NCBI GenBank assembly: GCA_022712895.1
Contig: JAFLJS010000062.1
Coordinates: 1-64,000 of the forward strand
DNA length: 64,000 nucleotides
Direction of reading: 5' to 3'
DNA from: Desulfocapsa sp.
GTDB taxonomy: Bacteria; Desulfobacterota; Desulfobulbia; Desulfobulbales; Desulfocapsaceae
Both the position numbers and the translations under genes were made by a program. Position 1 is the first letter of the stretch; each line of letters starts with the position of its first letter. Shown here one piece after another: positions 8,858 to 17,360 of this stretch. Below the pieces are notes generated by a model. It was not told the origin of the DNA. It ran no database searches and saw only the letters and a program-made list of their open reading frames with translations.

Positions 8858-9742
8858 ATGCAGCGGTTCCCAACAACAACGGATGAATTCAAAGAATTGT
8901 TTCCTAATGAGGAAAGCAGTCTGCAATTCCTCTTTGGTAAACGCTGGCCCCAGGGTTTTGAATGTTCTTATTGCAACTGGCTGAACACTGAACAACTCCC
9001 TGTAAAAACCATAATTTGCGGTCACTGCGGACACCCCACTTCAGTCACATCAAACACCATCATGCATGGCACAAAAAAACCTTTGTCTGAATGGCTTCTC
9101 TGTATCTGGTGGTTCGCTGTAAGTGAGGAAGGGCACAGTGCCAAAGATCTGCAACGCCTGCTCAAACTTTCCAGTTATCAGACAGCTTGGACCTGGCTGC
9201 AAAAGCTACGAATGGCCATGGCTTTTTCTGACAACAGACAGTGCAGAGATACGGTTGAGCTAGCGACTGCAAGCATTTCTTTGGGGGGTGAGGCAAAGAA
9301 TAATGCCAATATTCTTGCTGCTGCTGAAATCATCATGCCGGCAGGGATTACCGGAAGAATTAAAATGCGGACAATTCCCGAAATAAGCCCAGAACTCATT
9401 CAGGAATTTATAAACATTCAAATCCTACAGGGCTCTTCACTGATCCTCCCAGAGCTCGAAGCTTTCAGGTCTGTCTCCAGGAAAAACTTTATCACCATGA
9501 ACAGTGCCATTGTTGATCGCAGCCAGCAAATCATCAAAAGTTTTGAGATATGGCTCAACAAAATTCATCGAGGTGGAGTCGTTGCTAAACATCTGCAACT
9601 CTACCTGGACGAGTTTTGTTTTCGCAGCAACGCTGCCATGCTTCCCGATGCAGAAGCAGTTTTTGAGCTGCTGCTCAAAGGGGTAATTCGCAACAAATCA
9701 ATGTCTTACAAAAGATTAACCTCAAAGAAGAGTGAGGAGTAA
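8858..9742 (+). CDS. Domesticated IS1595-type transposase-derived zinc-ribbon protein
   Basis: The first 125 residues match the N-terminus of IS1595/ISXO2-like transposases: a zinc ribbon with C36, C39, C54 and C57, the TSVTSNTIMHGTKKPL segment, the WLLCIWWF helix and a helix-turn-helix ending WTWLQKLRMAM. The C-terminal HLQLYLDEFCFR signature of the family is also kept. The catalytic DDE part has been lost: the VEVDE motif reads VELAT (133-137), the second acidic position reads ILPEL, and no family-type third acidic motif is seen. The protein should therefore bind DNA but not transpose. It has a strong ribosome site (AAGGAG), starts an operon just ahead of ftsH (3 bp between stop and start) and has no flanking inverted repeats. 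I infer a recruited regulator. Confidence 0.75.
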   Translation: MQRFPTTTDEFKELFPNEESSLQFLFGKRWPQGFECSYCNWLNTEQLPVKTIICGHCGHPTSVTSNTIMHGTKKPLSEWLLCIWWFAVSEEGHSAKDLQRLLKLSSYQTAWTWLQKLRMAMAFSDNRQCRDTVELATASISLGGEAKNNANILAAAEIIMPAGITGRIKMRTIPEISPELIQEFINIQILQGSSLILPELEAFRSVSRKNFITMNSAIVDRSQQIIKSFEIWLNKIHRGGVVAKHLQLYLDEFCFRSNAAMLPDAEAVFELLLKGVIRNKSMSYKRLTSKKSEE

Positions 9743-9745
9743 ACA

Positions 9746-11563
9746 ATGTCCCAAATTCAAACAGGATTACTCGTACTGCTTCTTACTTTTATAGGCGTGG
9801 TTGGATACAACGTTTATATAAACGAAACCACCCCCATAGAACGTTCATACAGTGAATTTATTGAGCTTGTTGAGCAGAATAAAATCAAATCTATACATCT
9901 GAAAGGCGGAGAAGTTACCGCCGAAGATGTCCTGTCACATTCTTTTAGTACCTACATTCCCGATGTAACTCTTGTTATGCCACTTTTCAAAGAAAAAAAT
10001 ATCGAGATTACAGCTGAATCAGCAACTGAAAACTGGGGCGGTTTTATGCGATCCATGCTGCCTGTTCTTTTAATTCTTGGTGGCTATCTGATCTTTAGCA
10101 GAAATCAACAGGGACCAAAAGCTGATTTTGGCAAAGGTAAGGGCAAATCATTTCATCCAAAAAAGAAAATTGATATCAGCTTTGATGATGTGGCTGGCAT
10201 CAGTGAGGCACGTCTGGAACTTTCTGAAGTTGTCGACTCATTAACCAATCCTGAAAAATTTTCTGTCCTTGGTGGATACATCCCCAAAGGTATTCTTCTC
10301 CAAGGCCCTCCGGGAACAGGAAAAACATTATTGGCTAAAGCTATTGCTGGCGAAGCATCCGTTCCTTTTTATTCAATAGGCGGCTCAGACTTTGTTGAAA
10401 TGTTTGTTGGTGTTGGGGCATCCAGAGTTCGTGAACTCTTCACAGAAGCCAAGAAGAATGCACCCTGTATCATTTTTATCGATGAGATTGATGCAATTGG
10501 CGGCAAACGAAGTGGTGGCAATGCCAGCGGCTCAAACGACGAACGGGAACAAACACTAAATGCGCTCCTTGTTGAAATGGACGGTTTTGATTCCGACGAA
10601 ACAGTGATCATTATTGCAGCCACAAACAGACCGGACATCCTTGACCCTGCATTGTTACGACCCGGCAGATTTGATCGCCAAGTGACCATTGCCCTGCCAG
10701 ATGTCAAAGGACGCAGAAAGATACTCGAAGTACATGCACGAAAAATCGTCCTTTCCCATTGCACAGATCTGTCGGTAATTGCCAGAGCCATCCCCGGATT
10801 CAGTGGTGCTGAAATCGCAAATCTAGTCAATGAAGCGGCACTTATGGCAGCACGTAAAAACAAAACAGCCGTAGACAGCAGTGACTTTGAAGATGCCAAA
10901 GACAAGATCAGTCTTGGTCTTGAACGAAAGAATCTTGTGATCAAAGAGAAAGACAGAAGAATAACCGCTTACCATGAAGCGGGACACGCCATTACAGCAA
11001 AACTTCTGCCTGAGACAGATCCGGTTCATAAAATCACCATCATCCCACGTGGACAGGCACTGGGCCTTACTCAGCAAGTGCCTCTTGATGACAGGTACAC
11101 CTATTCACGCGATTATCTCATCAACCGCATAAAAATACTTATGGGTGGCCGTGTTGCTGAAGAGATCGTTTTTGACCATCAGACAACTGGTGCAAGTAAC
11201 GACATCTTGTCAGCAACTGATATCGCCTCTCGTTTCGTCTGTGAATTTGGCATGAGTGAGGCCATTGGCCCCATAGCATACTCACAGGAACAGGAAGGGT
11301 TTTTAGGCAGTACCTCAGCGTCAAAAGCATACAGCGAAAAAACTGCTGAGCATATTGATCAGGAAATAAAAAACCTTATTGAACGATGTTACAGCGAGAC
11401 CTTCGACCTGCTCACAGTCAATAATAAGTTCCTGCACAAACTAGCAGAAGCATTACTGGTCAACGAGACTGTGGACGGTGAAGAATTTGAAATCGTCCAT
11501 CAATGCTACCTAAACGACAAAAAAACAGAAGAAAATATACGAAATAAGCAAAAGGAGGGATGA
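9746..11563 (+). CDS. ftsH: ATP-dependent zinc metalloprotease FtsH
   Basis: Membrane-anchored AAA+ protease of 605 residues. Two membrane segments (5-23 and about 100-118) enclose a short periplasmic part. The AAA+ domain has Walker A GPPGTGKT (187-194), Walker [10 protein letters not shown], the second region of homology ending [10 protein letters not shown], and the pore motif FVEMFVGVG. The M41 protease domain has HEAGH at 410-414 and a downstream acidic ligand region ([11 protein letters not shown]). It is normal in length and has all catalytic residues. FtsH usually degrades misassembled membrane proteins. Here it sits in an operon with a transposase-derived protein and a quinone/cytochrome module, so it is likely a specialised paralogue devoted to that complex or stress; whether a housekeeping ftsH exists elsewhere cannot be seen. 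Confidence 0.93.
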   Translation: MSQIQTGLLVLLLTFIGVVGYNVYINETTPIERSYSEFIELVEQNKIKSIHLKGGEVTAEDVLSHSFSTYIPDVTLVMPLFKEKNIEITAESATENWGGFMRSMLPVLLILGGYLIFSRNQQGPKADFGKGKGKSFHPKKKIDISFDDVAGISEARLELSEVVDSLTNPEKFSVLGGYIPKGILLQGPPGTGKTLLAKAIAGEASVPFYSIGGSDFVEMFVGVGASRVRELFTEAKKNAPCIIFIDEIDAIGGKRSGGNASGSNDEREQTLNALLVEMDGFDSDETVIIIAATNRPDILDPALLRPGRFDRQVTIALPDVKGRRKILEVHARKIVLSHCTDLSVIARAIPGFSGAEIANLVNEAALMAARKNKTAVDSSDFEDAKDKISLGLERKNLVIKEKDRRITAYHEAGHAITAKLLPETDPVHKITIIPRGQALGLTQQVPLDDRYTYSRDYLINRIKILMGGRVAEEIVFDHQTTGASNDILSATDIASRFVCEFGMSEAIGPIAYSQEQEGFLGSTSASKAYSEKTAEHIDQEIKNLIERCYSETFDLLTVNNKFLHKLAEALLVNETVDGEEFEIVHQCYLNDKKTEENIRNKQKEG

Positions 11564-11621
11564 ACCAAAAAACATTACTAATTTATCAGGATAAACGAAG
11601 TTTTTTTACAAGGAGGAAATA

Positions 11622-12155
11622 ATGCAAACGCGAAAAAAAATCATGCGAACGGCACTGGCCTTGACTACAGGCGCAATACTGTTTGCACCCGGACACCTTT
11701 TTGCGATGGATGCGTCGGATGCCCCGGAAACTGTGACCATCGACTCGCTGGCCAAATATTATACGCCTGTTGAATTCGATCACCTTATGCATGTGGGATA
11801 TGCAAGCTGCGAAGAGTGCCATCATCATACAACTGGCGTTCAGGTTGCAGATCCGAACTGTCTCAGATGTCATGCAAATACACCGGAAGCAGATGAGGTG
11901 AGTTGTGTAGGATGCCACGCTGCTGATCGCTTTAACGATACATATCTGTCCACACTGGATGACCCCCGAATATACCACATCGATAAACCAGGCTTAAAGG
12001 GAGCATATCACCTGAACTGCATCGGTTGCCATGTGATCATCGAAGGCCCGACTGGTTGTCAGGACTGCCACGCAATGACAGAGGCTGGGGAGAAGCTCTT
12101 CAATACTGGAAAACATGCTCCGGCAGGTGGAACTTCATCTGGTGCTAAACATTGA
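11622..12155 (+). CDS. Periplasmic pentahaem class III-type cytochrome c
   Basis: A 177-residue protein with a signal peptide (1-28, ending LFA). Five CxxCH haem-attachment motifs are visible at 63-67, 80-84, 95-99, 133-137 and 146-150. Extra histidines before the first motif (H54, H57) and H130 can serve as distal ligands, as in cytochrome c3/c7 relatives. It is an electron carrier in the periplasm, probably the acceptor or donor for the ferredoxin-NrfD pair that follows. A strong AAGGAGG ribosome site precedes the ATG. The cytochrome-ferredoxin-NrfD order recalls Hmc-like complexes of sulfate reducers and the CbcSTU module of Geobacter; which one it is closest to cannot be settled by eye. 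Confidence 0.88.
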   Translation: MQTRKKIMRTALALTTGAILFAPGHLFAMDASDAPETVTIDSLAKYYTPVEFDHLMHVGYASCEECHHHTTGVQVADPNCLRCHANTPEADEVSCVGCHAADRFNDTYLSTLDDPRIYHIDKPGLKGAYHLNCIGCHVIIEGPTGCQDCHAMTEAGEKLFNTGKHAPAGGTSSGAKH

Positions 12156-12188
12156 CCAGGATTCGGTAACCAGTCTAAGGAGGACATT

Positions 12189-13151
12189 ATGAAAAAACTC
12201 AATCGAAGAAGTTTTATTAAAGGTGGCCTGGCAACAACTGCCGCGGTCACGGTCTTAAAAGAAAAGAAAAGTGCGGCCTCAGGTGATTTTGACAACTACC
12301 CCGAAGGAATGGGCGTCATTGTCGATCTTACCCGTTGTGTAGGCTGTCGGTCTTGTGAGGCAGCATGTAATAAAGAACAAAACCTGCCAGAACCAGAAGT
12401 ACCATTTGATGATTTTTCAGTATTTGACTACATGCACCACGGTGAGAAACGACGTACCGACGAAACAGCCTATACAATCGTCAATCGTTACAATCCACCA
12501 GAAATTGATCATCCACTTTTTAGAAAAGTCCAGTGTAACCATTGCAATGAGCCAGCATGTCTCACATCTTGCTTTGTTAACGCCTACACCAAGACCCCAG
12601 AAGGGGCTGTTATCTATAACGCCAAGGTTTGTGTTGGTTGTAGAACCTGTATGGTTGCATGTCCATTCTATATCCCAGCATTTAAGTATTCCAGTGCGTT
12701 TAAGCCCCAGATTATGAAATGTATCTTCTGTTATGACACTCGTCTCAAAAACGGAGAGCCACCAGCATGTGTTGAAGCATGTCCGCAGGAAGCATTAACC
12801 TTTGGCAGGCGCAAAGACGTTCTGAAAATTGGTAAACAACGCATCCGGGAGACCCCTGGAAAATATGTCGATCATATTTACGGCGAACATGAAGTAGGTG
12901 GTACCGCCTGGATGTATCTCTCAAGCGTACCGTTTGACAAAGTTGGTTTTGATACGCACGTACCCAAAGAGCCTATCATTAATTCTGTAAAAGAGTTCCT
13001 GGCGATGGTTCCCATGGTTCTAACCATCTGGCCCGGTCTCTTTGTAGGGTTCCATTTACTGGCCACACGAAAAGATAAAGTAAGAGAAATGGAAAAAGAA
13101 GCAGAATTGAAAAAAACGAAAGAAAATGATGAGAAGGAGGAGCAGGCATGA
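12189..13151 (+). CDS. Membrane-anchored 4x[4Fe-4S] ferredoxin subunit (HmcB/HybA/CbcT-like)
   Basis: A Tat-type signal (RRSFIKGG, 6-13) is followed by four cysteine clusters: CVGCRSCEAAC, CNHCNEPAC, CVGCRTCMVACP and CIFC with CVEACP. This is the four-cluster ferredoxin of NrfC/HybA/DsrO families. One membrane segment near the C-terminus (about 275-295) separates it from soluble NrfC types and fits HmcB and HybA. The tail is strongly charged (Lys/Glu). It passes electrons between the haem protein and the NrfD-type quinone subunit. The ATG has an AAGGAGG site, and the stop overlaps the NrfD start by 4 bp, which indicates translational coupling. Confidence 0.88.
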   Translation: MKKLNRRSFIKGGLATTAAVTVLKEKKSAASGDFDNYPEGMGVIVDLTRCVGCRSCEAACNKEQNLPEPEVPFDDFSVFDYMHHGEKRRTDETAYTIVNRYNPPEIDHPLFRKVQCNHCNEPACLTSCFVNAYTKTPEGAVIYNAKVCVGCRTCMVACPFYIPAFKYSSAFKPQIMKCIFCYDTRLKNGEPPACVEACPQEALTFGRRKDVLKIGKQRIRETPGKYVDHIYGEHEVGGTAWMYLSSVPFDKVGFDTHVPKEPIINSVKEFLAMVPMVLTIWPGLFVGFHLLATRKDKVREMEKEAELKKTKENDEKEEQA

Positions 13152-14401
13152 AACTCTTTTCCAATGAAAGACCTGAAATTCCAATCGCCCATCACACAAA
13201 AGAAGATGGCTCAGCCTGGACCATTAAAGAAAAATTATGGCTTGGACTCTCCGTCACTGAATATAAAAAACAATTTTTCAGAAACCCGGTAAACTGGTTT
13301 ATGATAATGCTCTTTGCCATTGGCATCCCGCTGATTCTTGGCCGCTATGCCTTTGGTTTGGGATGGGTTACCCACGCTTCAAACGATTATCCCTGGGGTC
13401 TATTCTTAGGATTTGGACTCTTTGGTATGGTTCCTCTGTCAGCGTCAGGATTTATGCTTGGCACCACGGTTGAACTCTTTGGTAGAAAAGATTTCCATTC
13501 CATTGAACGGCTTGCACTGCTCAATGGACTCCTTGGATATTTCTTTGCTGTAGTGTTTCTTGAGATCGATCTCGGTATGCCATGGCGCCTGCCCTACCCT
13601 ATGTTTGTTTCCTTAGGACCTGCTGCGGTATTATTTCTTGTGGCCTGGCATGTCGCTACCTATCTCTCCGTACAAATAGCTGAAGTACTGCCCGCCTTTT
13701 TCGAATGGATTGGCTGGCTCAAAGGAAAACGTATCATACGCAGATATGTCCTTGGCCTCACAGTTGCCGGTATTATCCTGTCAACGCTGCATCAAGGTGC
13801 TCTCGGTGCCTTATTCACCTATGCACCGGCAAAAATTCACCCACTCTGGATCTCATCCAACTTTACATGGATACATTTCTTCGTCTCATCCATTTTTGGA
13901 GGACTTTCCATGGTAATTATCGCATCAACCCTGATCAAAAACTTCATGGGCTGGCGTTGTGATGATGAGTTCAAAGACAACCTGGACTACGTAACCATAG
14001 GAATGGCCAAAGGTGCTTCTCTTGCCATGATTACCTATCTGGTTATCAAACTTGTAGCCGTTGCCCATGACCAGGAATGGACTTACCTGCTCACGGGATG
14101 GGGAAGTTATTACATGCTTGAACTGGGCGTTGCAGTTGTACTGCCTATGTTTATGTTTGCCTTTGGTGTCAGAAATAACTGGGTAACACTTATCAGAGTC
14201 GGTGCCTTTATTGCTGCCATTGGAATCATCTGGAATCGACTCAACACAGCTCTTGTCTGCTTCAACTGGCAGATGTACCAAGAGATTCCACACTGGAAAG
14301 AAGTATGGATTACAGTAACAATCTACGCTCTCTACTTCTTAACCTACCGTTTCATAGTCTATCGTCTTCCCATCGTTTATGAATGGAAAGGCGAGAAGTA
14401 A
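13148..14401 (+). CDS. NrfD/PsrC-family integral membrane quinone-interacting subunit
   Basis: A 417-residue polytopic protein with about ten hydrophobic segments and the layout of the NrfD/PsrC (HmcC, CbcU, HybB) family. It probably exchanges electrons between menaquinone and the ferredoxin subunit encoded just upstream, with possible proton movement. The ATG overlaps the TGA of the ferredoxin gene (ATGA). The first 50 residues are cytoplasmic and hydrophilic. Together with the cytochrome and ferredoxin it forms a complete three-subunit quinone:cytochrome module. No catalytic molybdenum or hydrogenase subunit is present, so it is more likely a quinone-to-cytochrome link than a terminal reductase. 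Confidence 0.88.
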   Translation: MKLFSNERPEIPIAHHTKEDGSAWTIKEKLWLGLSVTEYKKQFFRNPVNWFMIMLFAIGIPLILGRYAFGLGWVTHASNDYPWGLFLGFGLFGMVPLSASGFMLGTTVELFGRKDFHSIERLALLNGLLGYFFAVVFLEIDLGMPWRLPYPMFVSLGPAAVLFLVAWHVATYLSVQIAEVLPAFFEWIGWLKGKRIIRRYVLGLTVAGIILSTLHQGALGALFTYAPAKIHPLWISSNFTWIHFFVSSIFGGLSMVIIASTLIKNFMGWRCDDEFKDNLDYVTIGMAKGASLAMITYLVIKLVAVAHDQEWTYLLTGWGSYYMLELGVAVVLPMFMFAFGVRNNWVTLIRVGAFIAAIGIIWNRLNTALVCFNWQMYQEIPHWKEVWITVTIYALYFLTYRFIVYRLPIVYEWKGEK

Positions 14402-14428
14402 AGCCTGAACCTGAACACTCATTCTACC

Positions 14429-14456
14429 CCAGAGTCTCTTGCAAAAGAGACTCTGG
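14429..14456 (+). other. Intercistronic stem-loop
   Basis: CCAGAGTCTCTT at 14429-14440 pairs perfectly with AAGAGACTCTGG at 14445-14456 around a 4-nt loop. No T-run follows, so it is more likely an mRNA stabiliser or partial attenuator between the NrfD gene and the pseudo-kinase gene than a full terminator. Confidence 0.6.
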
Positions 14457-14493
14457 AATATGTTTCAATAGCAGAGGAAAAGGGAGACTACAG

Positions 14494-15939
14494 ATGAAAA
14501 AATTTTTCTCACAAATTTCACTAAAAAGAATATTTTCTCTCTTCACCTTTAGCACCATCGCCCTGCTGCTGGTGGTGATATTTTTCGCAGGAAAGCAATA
14601 TCTACTCTATCACCAGTGCGACTCCCTGGTAAGATCCAGTCAGCATATACTTTTTCAATTCACTGGAATAAAAGAACATATTAACGAGACGTTCCTCTCT
14701 GACAAGGCTCTGGACAGCTCAAAACTTATAATAGAAATCCAAGGTCTTGACGATGAGCTTACACATATTTTACAAGATGTCCTTATCCCAGAAGAATTCA
14801 AATTAAACTTTATCAGCCAGGTTGATCTGGTTCACCTGACGGTTACTCTTCGCAGCATACAAAATAGCAGCAGCGGAACAGACACAAATCAAAAAGCTAA
14901 ACTCACCAGACAACTCCGTACAATACATGCAAAGCTCACTGCGTTTAATCAACTCATCACACGCTATACGCAAAAACAACTATTAGGATTACACAGAGCC
15001 TTAGTTGGGCTACTCACCTTCATCATAGCCGCGATCAGTATTATGCTGCTGGTTATTAACCAGTATATTACATCTCCCATTCTTCACTATTGCAAAGCAT
15101 TATTTCCGAAAGAAAAAGATACCATATCCCTTTTTACACTCCATAAGAGTATTGAAAACATGGCCGCACAGCCATCAGAGCGAGATGTGCAACCAAATCA
15201 GCGCAATGTAAAGGAAATGTCACGTCTCTATCGCAACTCAAGTATAGGCAATCTACTTGGAGGCATCAGTAACGAACTGACAAATCGTTCAAACGGAATT
15301 ATCAACTACACCCAAGCTATCCTTGATCTGAGTCACGATCTACAGGTGGATCATGATTCTAAAGTATTGTTGCAGAAGTTATTTATCGAAGAAAGAAAAA
15401 TGTCAGAACTCCTGACGCATATGATCCAGTTTACCAGTAGCAGTGAAGATGGTGCAGCCAAAAGCCTTTCCCTTGAAGATATGTTTGCTCCTATAACTGG
15501 ACTTGTACAGGGGACACTGAAAAATGACAGGATCACCTTACATCTCACTCTTGATAATCCGTCACGTATATTGAATTATCATGTCAGTGACTTGCAACTT
15601 GTCATATTATCTGCTCTGCAAAGCAGTAGAGTCGCACTCAACCGTTCTGACACCCTCCAACGACAACACGAAGCCAAAGAGATAACTATTTCTTTAACAG
15701 ATGAACTGCTTACTGAAAATAGGGTGATTATTGCAATCGAAGATAATGGTGCCCCCTGGAAAACAAATCCTGACGACACCGTGCCCGTAACAGAACGCCC
15801 CTGGCACAACATGCGATTCTGCAATGACTTCCTCCATACTTTTGGCGGGAGTCTCCAGGTTAATAGAAAAAACGGGGTGACGAATCAATGCCTCATTGAC
15901 ATTCCATTTCGTGAAAAACGGGTAAATGAAAAATGCTGA
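14494..15939 (+). CDS. Membrane pseudo-histidine kinase
   Basis: Two membrane segments (about 12-34 and 170-190) flank a helical periplasmic domain of about 135 residues. The cytoplasmic part aligns with HisKA-HATPase kinases, notably the one encoded at 3654: GVAHEINNPINGIINYAQ there reads GISNELTNRSNGIINYTQ here. The phospho-acceptor His is thus Asn260. The ATPase lobe has lost the N-box asparagine, keeps only DNG of the G1 box and lacks the GTGLG box. It should neither autophosphorylate nor bind ATP normally. An AGGAAAAGGGAG ribosome site supports ATG 14494 over an in-frame start at 14383 that would run through the stem-loop. A role as a partner or antagonist of the upstream kinase is inferred. 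Confidence 0.8.
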   Translation: MKKFFSQISLKRIFSLFTFSTIALLLVVIFFAGKQYLLYHQCDSLVRSSQHILFQFTGIKEHINETFLSDKALDSSKLIIEIQGLDDELTHILQDVLIPEEFKLNFISQVDLVHLTVTLRSIQNSSSGTDTNQKAKLTRQLRTIHAKLTAFNQLITRYTQKQLLGLHRALVGLLTFIIAAISIMLLVINQYITSPILHYCKALFPKEKDTISLFTLHKSIENMAAQPSERDVQPNQRNVKEMSRLYRNSSIGNLLGGISNELTNRSNGIINYTQAILDLSHDLQVDHDSKVLLQKLFIEERKMSELLTHMIQFTSSSEDGAAKSLSLEDMFAPITGLVQGTLKNDRITLHLTLDNPSRILNYHVSDLQLVILSALQSSRVALNRSDTLQRQHEAKEITISLTDELLTENRVIIAIEDNGAPWKTNPDDTVPVTERPWHNMRFCNDFLHTFGGSLQVNRKNGVTNQCLIDIPFREKRVNEKC

Positions 15940-16067
15940 ACTGGATACTCATTCGTACCTCTCGACTCCTGGACTGGGCCCTTGTAATTATGGTGGTTTT
16001 TGCATTGGTCTATGTTTGTCAATTTATGATAAACTTTTTAAGTCCTCCTCAAAACAAGGATGAGTAG
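15933..16067 (+). CDS. 44-residue single-pass membrane protein
   Basis: A small gene whose ATG overlaps the end of the pseudo-kinase gene by 7 bp. It encodes one clear membrane helix (about 13-36, LDWALVIMVV and onward) with a short positively charged N-terminus and a polar tail ending NKDE. It has no recognised family. Overlap and shared direction suggest translational coupling and a role as a small accessory subunit of the operon's membrane complex, in the way small subunits such as CcoQ accompany oxidases. That comparison is only structural. Confidence 0.55.
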   Translation: MLNWILIRTSRLLDWALVIMVVFALVYVCQFMINFLSPPQNKDE

Positions 16068-16214
16068 CAATTATGACAAAAGACATTTCCGGATTGAAAG
16101 CTTGTGGTGTATAATGAAGAGAATGAAAAACATTCTTATTGCCCAAAGGAGAGCAACTAATCAGTTATTAGTTGTTTGCAGCAAAGTTTAACTATCCTAC
16201 ATGAGGAGGTTTAC

Positions 16215-16466
16215 ATGGCTAAAAAATTACCATCAATGTGTGTACATTCTGCAAAAGACTTCAAGAAACAGGGAAAACACATCAGTAAACTGGCTAGCAA
16301 GCTGGATCTCATTGCTATCACCAACAGGCTATCACTCTTTATTGATGGTAAACCTTGTCGACGCTGGTGGTTCGCCAGTAAAAAAACAAGTGTGCTGCTC
16401 TCGGTGGAATATGGTTTAATCGATCGGGAAGCTATTAATTTTCTGACCAACGACATAACGGATTAG
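16215..16466 (+). CDS. 83-residue protein of unknown function
   Basis: A small soluble protein without recognised domain. It is basic in its first half (KDFKKQGKHISKLASK), has a central CRRWWF segment and ends acidic. A very good ribosome site (GAGGAGG, 5 bp before ATG 16215) supports this start over an in-frame upstream codon at 16176. A stem-loop (CAACTAAT / ATTAGTTG, 16154-16174) precedes it and a strong terminator follows, so it may be the last gene of the redox operon or a separately controlled unit. Confidence 0.6.
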   Translation: MAKKLPSMCVHSAKDFKKQGKHISKLASKLDLIAITNRLSLFIDGKPCRRWWFASKKTSVLLSVEYGLIDREAINFLTNDITD

Positions 16467-16501
16467 TCCCTTATACTACAAAGAAGTTCTTGCTTCACTT
16501 G

Positions 16502-16534
16502 AGCCTGATAGCACTCCCTGCTATCGGGCTTTTC
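16502..16534 (+). terminator. Rho-independent terminator ending the redox operon
   Basis: A 12-pair stem (one G-U) joins 16502-16513 and 16519-16530 around a 5-nt loop and is followed by TTTTCTC. It separates the long operon from the first cassette. Confidence 0.88.
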
Positions 16535-16691
16535 TCATTTCTACCCCCTACTTTTGGTTCGTAACAATCACTTCTGAATAACACCACCTCCTCTGAAACA
16601 CCTATCCACAAAAGTATGCTACAGAAATGTAGGTGAAAACCTACACTTTTCTTTCATCTTGCTACGCTTTTGATCGTGACACACTTTTCAC

Positions 16692-16707
16692 GCCACACAT
16701 GTGTGGC
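16692..16707. promoter_or_regulatory. 16-bp perfect palindrome, probable activator site of cassette 1
   Basis: GCCACACATGTGTGGC is a perfect palindrome made of the CCACA/TGTGG half-sites. It lies about 90-105 bp before the -24/-12 element at 16797, a typical enhancer distance. A second pair (TGTGG at 16777, CCACA at 16786) adjoins the -24 region. Confidence 0.6.
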
Positions 16708-16796
16708 ACAGACCCCACTTAAAAACATCACATATTATGCCATATTTTCCATATGTTACGCACACTGTTGAAATATTGTGGCACCCCACATACAAC

Positions 16797-16812
16797 TGGC
16801 ATCATCAATGCA
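16797..16812 (+). promoter_or_regulatory. Candidate sigma-54 promoter of cassette 1
   Basis: TGGCATCATCAATGCA matches TGGCAC-N5-TTGCA with two mismatches and exact 10-bp GG-GC spacing. The same 16 bases occur unchanged at 19250 in the second cassette. Confidence 0.65.
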
Positions 16813-16870
16813 ATGTAAGAGACAAAGCAAAGGAAAGAAACACAATATCAAAATGATACAGGAGAACACC

Positions 16871-17068
16871 ATGACTACTAATACAAACACAACGACAAGC
16901 ACCCAAGTTGACGCAGGATACGAAACTTCTAAGTTTGCTCTGGGAGTTGGAATCAGCGCCGCTGCTCTTATCGGTCTCTGGGCATGTGCCTGCATGATCA
17001 GCGCATTAGCAAACCACGGCATTGTCGAAGTGGCAAAAGGCTTACTGGGCGCACTTGGCGCTGCCTGA
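16871..17068 (+). CDS. Small membrane protein, type A (cassette 1)
   Basis: A 65-residue protein of unknown family. A Thr/Asn-rich head (about 1-12) is followed by the shared motif YETSKFALGVG and one long hydrophobic helix (about 21-48) containing the cysteines of WACAC, then a short amphipathic Gly/Ala tail. It has an AGGAG ribosome site. By hand count it is identical to its copy at 19324 in 57 of 65 positions. Small size, high expression signals and the sigma-54 promoter suggest an abundant inducible membrane peptide. Function is unknown. Confidence 0.75.
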   Translation: MTTNTNTTTSTQVDAGYETSKFALGVGISAAALIGLWACACMISALANHGIVEVAKGLLGALGAA

Positions 17069-17115
17069 CAAATCAACTCTCTAGATACTTAAAAAACACA
17101 CAACCGGAGGACACC

Positions 17116-17313
17116 ATGAATACAAATATAACCACCGCTAAAAAAACAGAAGTAGACGCTGCTTATGAAACTTCTAAATTTGCATTAGGTGTGGGTATCA
17201 CTATGGCTGCTCTTGTTGGGATATGGGGTGTGGCAAGTCTTGTGAGCGCTCTTAGCACCAACGGTCCTGTAGATCTTGTGAAGAGTTATTTCACAGCAGT
17301 AATCGGCATCTAA
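17116..17313 (+). CDS. Small membrane protein, type B (cassette 1)
   Basis: A 65-residue paralogue of the type A protein: Asn/Thr-rich head, the same YETSKFALGVG motif, one hydrophobic helix and an NGPV turn before an amphipathic tail. It lacks the two cysteines of type A. A CGGAGG ribosome site precedes the ATG. It differs from its own cassette-2 copy at about 20 positions, much more than the neighbouring genes A and C do, so B is evolving faster or under different constraint. Confidence 0.75.
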   Translation: MNTNITTAKKTEVDAAYETSKFALGVGITMAALVGIWGVASLVSALSTNGPVDLVKSYFTAVIGI

Positions 17314-17360
17314 AACAATATTGAACACTACGAATAAAATTATCGAACCAGGAGAATGGC

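Noticed and set aside
8858-9742. Active insertion sequence
   Set aside because: No terminal inverted repeats or target duplication around the gene, catalytic residues absent, and the gene is tightly linked to ftsH.
14383-14493. Upstream start for the pseudo-kinase
   Set aside because: It would translate through a perfect stem-loop; ATG 14494 has a good ribosome site and begins a normal membrane anchor.
16777-16792. Alternative sigma-54 promoter starting at the TGGCAC before cassette 1
   Set aside because: The position for -12 GC reads AC in both cassettes, whereas TGGCATCATCAATGCA just downstream has correct spacing.
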